DNA of 64,000 nt from NCBI RefSeq assembly GCF_026344135.1, contig NZ_JAPKNA010000005.1, forward strand, positions 124,001 through 188,000. Reading direction: 5' to 3'. Below the pieces are notes generated by a model that was not told the origin of the DNA, ran no database searches, and saw only the letters and a list, made by a program, of their open reading frames with translations. Of this stretch, positions 50,843-59,292 are shown one piece after another (the first letter of the stretch is position 1; every line of letters starts with the position of its first letter). The position numbers were made by a program, and so were the translations under genes. This DNA is from Alcaligenes parafaecalis. Lineage in GTDB: Bacteria; Pseudomonadota; Gammaproteobacteria; Burkholderiales; Burkholderiaceae_B.

Positions 50843-51685
50843 TCACTTGCTCGCGGTGCTGCTGCCTTGCCACGGCAAGGTGTACAGATGGGGGTTGTGA
50901 TCAAAGCGGTCGGCAATGGTGTTGCGCACCGCCTGCGACTGCTGGAACAGCTCCACGAACTGCTTCAACGCCGGGTCATTGACGCGATCTTTACGTGTCA
51001 CAAAACCCATCGCATAAAAAGTGTCGGCAATGCCGGAATAGACCAGCGCCTTGCCCGCATCTGCCTTGCGACCTGCACTAACAAAATAGCTGGGCCAGAC
51101 AACGGCCAGGTCCACATCCGGCAGGGAGTGAATCAGTTGCGGACCTTCAATTTCCACCAGCTTGAGCTGCTTGGGGTTGTCCACCACATCGTTCACTGTG
51201 GCCCCGTTATCCAGGCCATTTCGCAAGGTGATCAAACCCGCTTTTTGCAGCAGCAACAGCCCCCGACCCTGGTTAACGGGATCGTTTGGCAAGGAAACGG
51301 TGGCCCCCGCAGGCACTTGCTCCAAAGACTGATATTTGAGGGAATACAAGCCAATGTTTTGCAGCAGGCCCAGACCAATCAGCTCCAGACTGTAGCCACG
51401 CTCTTTGATGGCATTGTTCAGAAAGGCCTGGTGCTGGAAGAAATTCAGATCAATATCGCGATTGTTGACGGCCTCGTTGGGCAGGGTCCAATCCGTAAAT
51501 TCGACCAGTTGAATATCCAGGCCGTGCTTTTTACCTTCAGGGATCAGCGCCTGCACCGCGTCAGAGGTTGCCCCCGGTATGGAGCCTACTTTGATGACAG
51601 CTGCAGATGCGCTCAAGGGGACCGTAGCCGCAAGCAGAAAACCCAGCGCCCAGCGCTGTAAACGGCGAGAGAAAATGGCAGCCAT
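50843..51685 (-). CDS. MetQ/NlpA-family substrate-binding protein (copy 2)
   Basis: 280-aa periplasmic binding protein, signal peptide to about residue 28 (ending SASAA), no lipobox Cys. Motifs: IKVGSIPGATSDAVQALIPEGKKHG, EFTDWTLPNEAVNNRDIDLNFFQHQAFLNNAI, GATVSLPNDPVNQGRGLLLLQKAGLI. The SDAVQALIPEGKKHG segment differs from the ADSVAVAAQEAKKQG of copies 3 and 4. An AGGAGGGG ribosome site precedes ATG 51685, which shares one base with the stop of copy 1. Immediately upstream of metN. Confidence 0.9.
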   Translation of the reverse strand: MAAIFSRRLQRWALGFLLAATVPLSASAAVIKVGSIPGATSDAVQALIPEGKKHGLDIQLVEFTDWTLPNEAVNNRDIDLNFFQHQAFLNNAIKERGYSLELIGLGLLQNIGLYSLKYQSLEQVPAGATVSLPNDPVNQGRGLLLLQKAGLITLRNGLDNGATVNDVVDNPKQLKLVEIEGPQLIHSLPDVDLAVVWPSYFVSAGRKADAGKALVYSGIADTFYAMGFVTRKDRVNDPALKQFVELFQQSQAVRNTIADRFDHNPHLYTLPWQGSSTASK

Positions 51686-52512
51686 TATTTCGCCCCTCCT
51701 TGTGCATTCAGCCAGGCCAGGGTGTAAAGGCGCTCGTCATTATTGAAAGCCGCACGCGACACGTCACGCACAGACTGGGAGTTTTGATAGATGGAAATGA
51801 ACTTTTGAATGACAGGATCGTTGCTGCGATCTGCTTTAACCACGAACTGAATTGCAAACTGCGCATCTTCAATGCCGGAATAAGCCAGGCCACTGGAAGG
51901 ATCAAAGGCTTTGGCCGCCACGATGAAATGCGGATAGCCTTGGGCAATATCCACATCGCCGGTAATACGTACCAACTGCGGTCCTTCCACTTCCACAAAG
52001 CTGAGCTTCTTGGGGTTCTCGACAATGTCATCCAGACTGCCCAAATAGCCCACCTCCGGCTTGAGCTTGATCAGCCCCACTTTCTGCAGCAATAGCAGGC
52101 CGCGGCCCTGATTCACGGGATCATTGGCAATACCGACCTTGCCGCCTTGAGGCACTTGGCCCACCGCCTGATGTTTAAGCGAATACACACCCACATTGGC
52201 CAGAATTCCCGTACCCGCGCTGGCCAGCTTGTAGCCGTTTTTCTCGATGGCGTTTTTCAGGAAAGGCTGATGCTGGAAGTAATTGATATCAATATCGCCG
52301 TTATCTACCGCCACATTGGGCGTGGTCCAGTCGGTGAACTCGATCACCTCGACATTGATGCCTTGCGCTTTGGCATCCTTGGCCGCCGCGTTGATGGAGT
52401 CGGCATAAGCGCCAGGCACCACGCCAATGCGTAAAGAGTCGGCGGCGATGGCCGGAGAACCAGCCAGCACAAGGGCACTAGCTACGATGAATTTGGACAG
52501 ATGCTGGAGCAT
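51685..52512 (-). CDS. MetQ/NlpA-family substrate-binding protein (copy 1)
   Basis: 275-aa periplasmic binding protein, signal peptide to about residue 24 (ending GSPAIAA), no lipobox Cys. Motifs: LRIGVVPGAYADSINAAAKDAKAQG, EFTDWTTPNVAVDNGDIDINYFQHQPFLKNAI, GKVGIANDPVNQGRGLLLLQKVGLI, VEVEGPQLVRITGDVDIAQGYPHFIVAA. First gene of the minus-strand metQ-metQ-metN-metI-oxygenase cluster. ATG 52512 is chosen because the longer in-frame N-terminus has no signal peptide character. An AT-rich region upstream probably carries the promoter. Confidence 0.9.
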   Translation of the reverse strand: MLQHLSKFIVASALVLAGSPAIAADSLRIGVVPGAYADSINAAAKDAKAQGINVEVIEFTDWTTPNVAVDNGDIDINYFQHQPFLKNAIEKNGYKLASAGTGILANVGVYSLKHQAVGQVPQGGKVGIANDPVNQGRGLLLLQKVGLIKLKPEVGYLGSLDDIVENPKKLSFVEVEGPQLVRITGDVDIAQGYPHFIVAAKAFDPSSGLAYSGIEDAQFAIQFVVKADRSNDPVIQKFISIYQNSQSVRDVSRAAFNNDERLYTLAWLNAQGGAK

Positions 52513-52827
52513 GGTAAACAGTGCCTCACGGGGTAGGCCTGCGCTTGCAGGCAAATCTTGGAAGCTTCTATTACATCGACTCCATTCCCCTGGCACCACA
52601 ACAGAACAATCATTTACTTATGCTGGCTAATGGCTAGATAAAATTACTTCAAGTTATTGATATTTATATTATTTTTGAAAATAAACTAAATACTTGAAAC
52701 GATGGAATTTGTGATATTTCATGCGCGTTTCAAGTTAGCCACGAGGGCCAATCCACATACATCTACAGCCTCTCAAGATCAAAAAAAATCCGCCCGAAGG
52801 CGGATTTCTTTATGGCAGCAACACAGC
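52513..52827 (-). other. AT-rich upstream region of the minus-strand sulfur cluster
   Basis: 315-bp gene-free stretch. Its middle (about 52615-52735) is conspicuously AT-rich with partly symmetric CTTGAA/TTCAAG words, the kind of sequence bound by CysB/Cbl-type LysR regulators. I cannot place a specific site. The right end holds the terminator of the aminotransferase gene. Confidence 0.45.
52781..52807 (-). terminator. Terminator of the argD-type gene
   Basis: AAATCCGCC (52786-52794) pairs with 52799-52807 across CGAA; on the minus strand the stem is followed by a run of eight T residues (A81-A88 on the plus strand). Confidence 0.9.
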
Positions 52828-54018
52828 TTAGCCGCGAACCTTGACCAGGATTTCGTCCAGCCAAGCCAACATCAGGTCGATTTCGTCGGCCGTGATGTTC
52901 AGGGCTGGCATGAAACGCAGCAGGTTAGGACGTGGCGAGTTCAGCAGCATGCCTTCTGGAGCGCGGTCGCGGGCAGCAGCCACGATTTCCGGGCCGTCAT
53001 CCTGGTCCAGAATCAAAGCACGCAGCAGGCCTTCCCCACGCTCGCCGTTCATGCCCCATTTGGCGCTGATTACCAGCAAGCCTTCGGACAATTGCTTGGC
53101 ACGGGCGTTGACCGACTCCAGGAAGCCTGGGGCCGCCAGTTCATCGAACACAGCCACGCCAGCAGCGGTCATCAGGGGGTTACCGTTGTAGGTGCCGCCT
53201 TGGTCGCCTGGCTGGAAGCAGGACACTTCTTCGCGAGCGCACAGTGCCGACAGCGGCACGCCACCACCGATGCCTTTACCCAAGGTCATGATGTCCGGGA
53301 AGATGCCCGAGTGTTCGTAAGCAAACATGGTGCCGGTACGGCCCATGCCGGTTTGCACTTCGTCCACGATCAGCAGCAGCTTGTGCTCGTCGGCCAGAGC
53401 ACGCAGGCCTTTCATGAATTCCACGGTAGCGGGAATAACACCGGCTTCGCCCTGTACGGGTTCCAGCATGATGCCCACGGTTTGATCGTCGATCAGCGCG
53501 CGCACGGATTCCAGATCGTTCAGCTTGGCTTTCGGAAAGCCGTCGACCTGAGGGGCAAACATGCGATCCCAGCCGGGTTTGCCGGACAGGGACATGGTGG
53601 CCAAGGTACGACCGTGGAAAGAGTGCTCAAAAGAGATGATCTTGTAAGCGTTGTTCTTGTTGATCTGGCCCCATTTACGAGCCAGCTTGATCGCGCCTTC
53701 GTTAGCTTCGCCACCACTATTGGCAAAGAACACACGATCAAAGCAGGAGTGCTCCACAATGCGTTTGGCCAGCTCAATCGAGGGCTCGTTGTAGAACGCA
53801 GGCGAAGGGTTGATCAGCTTGGACGCTTGTTCGGTAATGGCCTTGATGACATTGGCGGGGCTATGGCCCAGCGCGTTCACGGCCCAGCCCTGGACGGTAT
53901 CCAGATATCGCTTGCCGTTGTGGTCTTGCAGCCAGGAACCTTCTCCTCGCACAAAGACCAACTCCGGACGCTGGGTAATTTCCATTAATGCACGTACACC
54001 GGCCCGATCGAATTCCAT
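52828..54018 (-). CDS. argD: Acetylornithine aminotransferase-type class III PLP transaminase
   Basis: 396-aa fold-type I aminotransferase, the usual ArgD length. Visible: LDTVQGWAVNALGHSPANVIKAI, VFFANSGGEANEGAIKLARKWG, SFHGRTLATMSLSG, LIVDEVQTGMGRTG (PLP-binding Asp), TLGKGIGGGVPLSAL (Schiff-base Lys), and GDQGGTYNGNPLMTAA. It probably acts in arginine synthesis, but related succinyldiaminopimelate, GABA or ornithine transaminases share these motifs. ATG 54018 starts the recognisable family N-terminus (MEFDRAGVRALMEITQRP). Transcribed alone with its own terminator. Confidence 0.85.
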   Translation of the reverse strand: MEFDRAGVRALMEITQRPELVFVRGEGSWLQDHNGKRYLDTVQGWAVNALGHSPANVIKAITEQASKLINPSPAFYNEPSIELAKRIVEHSCFDRVFFANSGGEANEGAIKLARKWGQINKNNAYKIISFEHSFHGRTLATMSLSGKPGWDRMFAPQVDGFPKAKLNDLESVRALIDDQTVGIMLEPVQGEAGVIPATVEFMKGLRALADEHKLLLIVDEVQTGMGRTGTMFAYEHSGIFPDIMTLGKGIGGGVPLSALCAREEVSCFQPGDQGGTYNGNPLMTAAGVAVFDELAAPGFLESVNARAKQLSEGLLVISAKWGMNGERGEGLLRALILDQDDGPEIVAAARDRAPEGMLLNSPRPNLLRFMPALNITADEIDLMLAWLDEILVKVRG

Positions 54019-54276
54019 AACGGCAAACCTTGATGAAAAAAGAAAAAAGAAACCAGCCCGGCGGCTGGACGATTTAATTCTAACGCAGCACACCCCCTGC
54101 AGGACGCTTATGCCTGGGACAATGGCGATCTGGCTATGGATTGTCCCTTTTCTGGTACACATCCGCGCCCTGGCAGGCGCCAAAGCGTTTTAAGCCTGAA
54201 ATCTTTCAGGGTATTGGGGGGCCGCATCTATATAAAACCCGTCATGGATACCGCAAGCTTCTGATGTTCTGCCCGC

Positions 54277-55446
54277 CTAAAACAAACCGTCCAGATCCAA
54301 CTGCCGGGGCTGTTCCTGTGGCATTTCGCTGATCGGCAAGAGGGCGCTGGCTTTCACACCCAGCAAGCGCAAACGCCGATCCAGCACGGCGCGTTTCAGG
54401 TTCTGGCGGGCAGCAGCCAGGATGGCATCCGCAGCCAGCACAGGGGTGGGCAGGGACAAGTCGCGCGTCACGGTTTTGAAGTCTTCAAACTTCAGCTTGA
54501 TGCCTATAGTTTGCGCGCACATGGCGGATTTACGTAAATCCTGCTCCAGCTTTTCGCACAGGGATTCCAGCACGGCAGACAAGCGGGCACGATCCATACG
54601 TACATGCAGGTCACGCTCAAAGGTGGTTTCGCGGCTGATGGATTTGGGGGTGCGATCAGTGGACAAGGGGCGATCGTCCTGGCCTTGGGCAACGGCCATC
54701 AGCCATTGAGCGTAGCGCAGCCCAAAATGCTCCTGGAGTTTTTCGGCAGGGGTGGCCGCCAGTTCACCAATATGTTTAATGCCCATTTCCGTCAGCTTCA
54801 GCACCGATTTAGGGCCTATGCCGTTGATCTTGCCCACGGCCAGCGGCCAGATGCGGGTAGGGACATCCTCCATGGTCAGCACACAGGCACCATTGGGCTT
54901 GTTCAATTCCGAAGCAATCTTGGAGAGCAGCTTATTAGGCGTGATACCCACTGAACAGGTCAGCCCGGTAGCCTGGTTCACGGCCTGGCGAATTTGCTCG
55001 GCCAATTGATGGCTATCTTCAGTTTTATGGCTCAGGTCCACATAGATTTCATCGATGCCTCTATCCTCGATGTGGTCCGAGACAGTGGCCACCGCCTGTT
55101 TAAACAAGCGGGAATAGTGACGATAAGCCTGAAAATCCGCAGGTAACAAGATCGCTTCGGGGGCCAGTTGGGCCGCCTTCATTAAACCCATGGCGGAAAA
55201 AACGCCCAACTGACGAGCTTCATAGGTAGAGGTGGTCGCCACTCCGCGCCCGACATAGTCGGCCAGACGGGAATGCTGCCAACTGCCATCGGGCAACTGG
55301 CGGGGCGTATCCGCGCTGCGCCCGCCAATGACCACGGGGCTGCCGCGTAAATGCGGGTAGCGCAGCAGCTCTACCGATGCGTAAAAAGCATCCATATCCA
55401 CATGAGCGATACGCCGCTCCAGGGGTTTTTCTTCTTGTGCCGCCAC
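54277..55446 (-). CDS. dinB: DNA polymerase IV (Y-family translesion polymerase)
   Basis: 389-aa error-prone polymerase. Visible: catalytic HVDMDAFYASVELL (Asp17, Asp19), GIDEIYVDLS with the acidic pair, SVGITPNKLLSKIASELNKPNG, a helix-hairpin-helix thumb (GIGPKSVLKLTEMGI), the little-finger domain, and a C-terminal QLDLDGLF beta-clamp-binding motif. Start: in-frame ATGs at 55482 and 55545 exist. However, a perfect -10 (TATAAT, 55486 to 55481) and LexA-like box (55479-55464) lie there, so transcription should begin near 55474 and GTG 55446 is the first sensible start. SOS control is inferred. Confidence 0.88.
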   Translation of the reverse strand: MAAQEEKPLERRIAHVDMDAFYASVELLRYPHLRGSPVVIGGRSADTPRQLPDGSWQHSRLADYVGRGVATTSTYEARQLGVFSAMGLMKAAQLAPEAILLPADFQAYRHYSRLFKQAVATVSDHIEDRGIDEIYVDLSHKTEDSHQLAEQIRQAVNQATGLTCSVGITPNKLLSKIASELNKPNGACVLTMEDVPTRIWPLAVGKINGIGPKSVLKLTEMGIKHIGELAATPAEKLQEHFGLRYAQWLMAVAQGQDDRPLSTDRTPKSISRETTFERDLHVRMDRARLSAVLESLCEKLEQDLRKSAMCAQTIGIKLKFEDFKTVTRDLSLPTPVLAADAILAAARQNLKRAVLDRRLRLLGVKASALLPISEMPQEQPRQLDLDGLF

Positions 55447-55463
55447 CGTGATCAGCCCGTTAA

Positions 55464-55486
55464 CTGTATATATGTACACCATTATA
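55464..55486 (-). promoter_or_regulatory. LexA-like SOS box and -10 of dinB
   Basis: CTGTATATATGTACAC at 55464-55479 matches the CTGT-N8-ACAG LexA consensus except for the last base. It abuts a perfect minus-strand TATAAT (55486-55481), so a bound repressor would cover the transcription start. The -35 is not clear. Confidence 0.65.
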
Positions 55487-55659
55487 GCGATATACCCGCC
55501 ATACGCTGAGTCCAACGGAATAAGCGCGAGGATGATATAAATCACTAAACATCATTAAGCTGACATTCGGCTGAAACTACGTATTGAACCAGCGCCAAGC
55601 GCCCGGTTACTATGCAGCCTCTCTATCAGCGACATCAACCATCCCATCTGGAGGTTTTC

Positions 55660-57231
55660 ATGAAAAAAACAGTATTGGCTGCTGCGCTGGCAGCCCTGGT
55701 CGCCCTGCCCTTGGTGGGCCACAGCAAGACGCTTACCTGGTCCAGCCAGGGCGACTTCATGACTCTGGACCCACACGCACAGAACGAAAACCTCACAATT
55801 ACCGGCAGCATGTATGTCTATGAAGCACTGGTCGACTACGACAAGGACTTCCAGATTGTGCCCAGCCTGGCAACGTCCTGGGAACAGCGTGAACCTACTG
55901 TGTGGCGCTTTACGCTGCGCGAAGGGGTGAAATTCCACGACGGCGCTCCCTTTACCGCCGATGACGTGGTGTTCTCCATTCAGCGCGCCATGGCCCCTAC
56001 ATCCAACTTCAAGGCCTACGTGAACAGCATCGTCAAGGCAGAAAAAGTTGACGACAAGACCGTGGACATCATTACGTCCGCCCCCAACCCCGTCCTGCTG
56101 CGCCAGTTGAGCAGCGTGTTCATGATGAACAAGGCCTGGTCGGAAAAGAACAATGTGACCCAGCCGCAGGACTTCAACAAGAATGAAGAAACCTTCTCGG
56201 CTCGCAACACCAACGGCACCGGCCCTTACAAGCTGAAATCGCGTGAAGTGGACGTACGCACCGTCTTTGTAGAAAACGAAGAGTGGTGGAACAAGGGCAA
56301 CAAGGTCGGCAACGTCACCGAAGTGATCTACGTGCCGATCAAACAGAACGCCACCCGTACCGCCGCTTTGCTGTCCGGCGAAGTGGATCTGGTTCTGGAC
56401 CCACCTGCACAAGATTTGCAGCGCCTGCGCCAGCAAGCCAAGATCGTGGAAGGGAATGAATACCGCACCATCTACCTGGGTCTGGATCAAAAAAATCCAG
56501 AGCTGAAATACAGCAGCATCAAGGGCAAGAACCCCTTTGCAGACCAGCGCGTGCGTGAAGCCCTGTATGTCGCCATCGACATTGAAGCCATCAAGAAAGC
56601 CGTAATGCGCGGTTCGTCCGCCCCCACCGGCACCATGGTGGCCCCTCAGGTTCACGGCTACACCAAGGAGCTGGCACAACGCCTTCCTTACAGCCAGGAC
56701 CGCGCCAAGGAACTGCTGAAAGAGGCCGGTTACGACAACTCCCTGACCTTCACGCTGGATTGCCCGAACGATCGCTACATCAACGATGAAGCCATCTGCC
56801 AGGCCATCGTGGGCATGTGGGCCAAGGTCGGCGTGAAAGCCAACCTGAACGCCATGCCACGCGCCACCTACTTCCCCAAAGTACAAAGCTTTGACTCCAG
56901 CGCCTATATGTTTGGCTGGGGCGTGCCGACCTTTGACGCGCTGTACACCCTGCAAAGCCTGATGCACAGCAAAGGCGAGGGCGCTGACGGCTCCTTTAAC
57001 TTTGGTGGCTACGAAAACGCCGAAGTGGACGCCCTGATCGACCAGATCAAGACCGAGACCGACACCGCCAAGCGCGATGCCGCCATCCACAAGGTTCTGG
57101 AAATCCACGCCAAGGAAGTGGGCCATATCCCTTTGCATGACCAGATCATTCCTTGGGCCATGGCCAAGAAGGTCAATGTGATCCACCGTGCGGACAACCG
57201 CATGCTGGCTCAATGGACCACCATTCAGTAA
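55660..57231 (+). CDS. dppA: Dipeptide ABC transporter periplasmic binding protein
   Basis: 523-aa family-5 extracellular solute-binding protein. Signal peptide residues 1-23 (ending LVGHS); no lipobox Cys. Family features: LTWSSQGDFMTLDPHAQNENL, WRFTLREGVKFHDGAPFTADDVVFSIQRA, NTNGTGPYKL, NPFADQRVREALYVAIDIEAI, and GWGVPTFDALYTLQSL. GGAGG lies 5 bases upstream of ATG 55660; an in-frame ATG at 55612 lacks one. First gene of a dppABCDF operon, separated from dppB by a hairpin. Peptide, opine or other nickel/oligopeptide ligands cannot be distinguished. Confidence 0.9.
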   Translation: MKKTVLAAALAALVALPLVGHSKTLTWSSQGDFMTLDPHAQNENLTITGSMYVYEALVDYDKDFQIVPSLATSWEQREPTVWRFTLREGVKFHDGAPFTADDVVFSIQRAMAPTSNFKAYVNSIVKAEKVDDKTVDIITSAPNPVLLRQLSSVFMMNKAWSEKNNVTQPQDFNKNEETFSARNTNGTGPYKLKSREVDVRTVFVENEEWWNKGNKVGNVTEVIYVPIKQNATRTAALLSGEVDLVLDPPAQDLQRLRQQAKIVEGNEYRTIYLGLDQKNPELKYSSIKGKNPFADQRVREALYVAIDIEAIKKAVMRGSSAPTGTMVAPQVHGYTKELAQRLPYSQDRAKELLKEAGYDNSLTFTLDCPNDRYINDEAICQAIVGMWAKVGVKANLNAMPRATYFPKVQSFDSSAYMFGWGVPTFDALYTLQSLMHSKGEGADGSFNFGGYENAEVDALIDQIKTETDTAKRDAAIHKVLEIHAKEVGHIPLHDQIIPWAMAKKVNVIHRADNRMLAQWTTIQ

Positions 57232-57246
57232 GTCTTCCCCCAGAAC

Positions 57247-57272
57247 CCAGCCCCGCCTCCGTGCGGGGCTGG
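57247..57272 (+). other. Hairpin between dppA and dppB
   Basis: CCAGCCCCGC (57247-57256) pairs perfectly with 57263-57272, without a following T run. Such structures after binding-protein genes commonly stabilise the upstream message or reduce permease expression. Confidence 0.6.
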
Positions 57273-57386
57273 TTCCAATTACGCTGTAGTCATCATTTCT
57301 ACACCAGCCCCCTTGCCGGGCCATTTCTACACCTTAAGGACGACACTGGTCGCGAGTGATCCTCGCGCTGAACCAGGAGACCGCCT

Positions 57387-58373
57387 ATGTTGGTATTTAT
57401 TATTCGCCGTCTGATCCAGGCTGTTTTGGTGATGCTGACGGTCAGCCTGCTGGCCTTCGTGCTGTTTCGCTATATTGGCGATCCGGTCACCATCATGCTG
57501 GGTCAGGACGCTACTGAACAAGATCGCGTGGAGCTACGCGCCAGCCTGGGCCTGGATCAACCCGCCCCGGTTCAGTTCGGGCGCTTTGTTTCCCAAGCCG
57601 TACAAGGCGAGTTTGGCCTGTCACTGCGGCAAGCTCAGCCCGTTTCCACCTTGCTGAAAGACCGCCTGCCCGCCACAGTTGAACTGTCTGTTGTGGCCGC
57701 CATACTGGCCCTGCTGATTGGTTTGCCGCTAGGCGTGTACACCGCCCTGAAACGCAATGGCTTCATGGCGCAAAGCATTCTGGCCTTTTCCCTGCTGGGA
57801 ATTTCACTACCCACTTTCCTGATCGGTATCTTGCTGATCCTGATCTTCTCGGTTCAGCTAGGCTGGTTGCCCAGCTATGGCCGGGGCGAGGTCATGAAAC
57901 TGGGTTGGTGGAGCACCGGCCTGCTAAGTTGGGACGGCATCAAGCATTTGATCCTGCCCGCCATCACACTCTGTTTGTTCCAGCTCACGTTGATTTTGCG
58001 TCTGGTGCGCTCCGAGATGCTGGAAGTTCTGCGCGCCGATTACATCAAGTTCGCCCGTGCTCGTGGTCTGTCACAACGGGCCATTCACTTTGGCCATGCC
58101 CTGAAAAACACCATGGTGCCAGTCATCACCATCACGGGCTTGCAACTGGGCGGCATCATCGCCTTTGCCATCGTGACGGAAACCGTTTTCCAATGGCCTG
58201 GCATGGGTCTGCTGTTTATCCAGGCCGTTCAATTTGCCGACATCCCCGTCATGGCGGCGTACCTCTGTCTGATTGCCCTGGTATTTGTCGTGATCAACCT
58301 GCTGGTAGACCTGCTGTACTTCCTGGTCGATCCACGTCTGCGCACCCAACTGTCGGGCGCCAAGGGGCACTAA
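57387..58373 (+). CDS. dppB: Dipeptide ABC transporter permease DppB
   Basis: 328-aa inner-membrane permease with six predicted helices: N-terminal FIIRRLIQAVLVMLTVSLLAFVLFRY, then the long periplasmic loop (MLGQDATEQDRVELRASLGLDQP), and the EAA-type loop with YIKFARARGLSQRAIHFGHALKN. AGGAG lies 8 bases before ATG 57387. It is followed one base later by dppC. Confidence 0.92.
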   Translation: MLVFIIRRLIQAVLVMLTVSLLAFVLFRYIGDPVTIMLGQDATEQDRVELRASLGLDQPAPVQFGRFVSQAVQGEFGLSLRQAQPVSTLLKDRLPATVELSVVAAILALLIGLPLGVYTALKRNGFMAQSILAFSLLGISLPTFLIGILLILIFSVQLGWLPSYGRGEVMKLGWWSTGLLSWDGIKHLILPAITLCLFQLTLILRLVRSEMLEVLRADYIKFARARGLSQRAIHFGHALKNTMVPVITITGLQLGGIIAFAIVTETVFQWPGMGLLFIQAVQFADIPVMAAYLCLIALVFVVINLLVDLLYFLVDPRLRTQLSGAKGH

Positions 58374-58374
58374 T

Positions 58375-59289
58375 ATGTTCGCTAAATTAAAAACTGCCTG
58401 GGATAGCGATCTGATCTGGTCCTGGCGTCATTCGCCTGTCGCTATTGTGGCCACCATCATGGCCTTGCTGCTGTTTATCGGCGCGCTGGGCGCACGCTGG
58501 GTGGCTCCCTACGATCCCTTCGACCTGACCTCCATCGACCTGATGGATGCCTTGCTGGCCCCCGCCTGGTCAGAAAACGGCTCTCCTCAATACTGGTTGG
58601 GCACAGACAGTCAAGGCCGCGACTTGTACTCGGCGCTGCTGTACGGCACCCGCACCTCCTTGCTGATTGGTCTGGCCTCGGTGGCTCTGTCCATGATTGT
58701 GGGCATTGTGTTGGGCTTGCTAGCCGGTTACTCCGGTGGCCGCGTTGATGCCTTCATCATGCGTGTGGCTGACGTGCAATTGTCCTTCCCGGCCATTCTG
58801 ATTGCGCTCCTGATCGACGGGGTGGCCCGTGCCGTATTCCCCTTGAGCATGCACGATGTGGTCGCCTTTCCGGTGCTGATCGGGGCCATTGCACTGGCCG
58901 GTTGGCCGCAATATGCCCGTACCGTGCGTGGCTCTACCCTGGTCGAGAAAAACCGGGAATACGTGCAAGCCGCCCGCGTCATTGGCGTGTCCTCGTCCCG
59001 CATCATGTTCAGCCATGTGCTGCCCAACGTGATGGGGCCGGTGCTGGTGCTGGCTACCGTACATCTGGCCACTGCCATCATTACGGAAGCCACTCTGTCC
59101 TTTCTGGGCGTCGGCGTACCGGCCACCTCACCCTCCCTGGGCACGCTGATTCGCGTTGGTAACGACTTCCTGTTCTCGGGCGAATGGTGGATCACCATTT
59201 TCCCCGGTCTGATGCTGGTGCTGCTGGTGCTGTCGGTCAACTTGTTGGGCGACTGGTTGCGTGACGCCCTGAACCCCAAATTGAGCTGA
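58375..59289 (+). CDS. dppC: Dipeptide ABC transporter permease DppC
   Basis: 304-aa second permease: N-terminal OppC-type segment (WRHSPVAIVATIMALLLFIGAL), WLGTDSQGRDLYSALLYGTRTSL, EAA-type loop with YVQAARVIGVSSSRIMFSHVLPNVMGP, and ATLSFLGVGVPATSPSLGTLI, all typical of DppC/OppC. Six helices predicted. It pairs with DppB to form the channel. Three bases separate it from dppD. Confidence 0.93.
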   Translation: MFAKLKTAWDSDLIWSWRHSPVAIVATIMALLLFIGALGARWVAPYDPFDLTSIDLMDALLAPAWSENGSPQYWLGTDSQGRDLYSALLYGTRTSLLIGLASVALSMIVGIVLGLLAGYSGGRVDAFIMRVADVQLSFPAILIALLIDGVARAVFPLSMHDVVAFPVLIGAIALAGWPQYARTVRGSTLVEKNREYVQAARVIGVSSSRIMFSHVLPNVMGPVLVLATVHLATAIITEATLSFLGVGVPATSPSLGTLIRVGNDFLFSGEWWITIFPGLMLVLLVLSVNLLGDWLRDALNPKLS

Positions 59290-59292
59290 GCC

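Noticed and set aside
55510..55515. TTGGAC as the -35 of dinB
   Set aside because: It lies 23 bases from the TATAAT, too far for a standard sigma-70 promoter.
55555..57324. 589-codon open frame on the minus strand across dppA
   Set aside because: Antisense shadow; the plus strand encodes an unmistakable family-5 binding protein.
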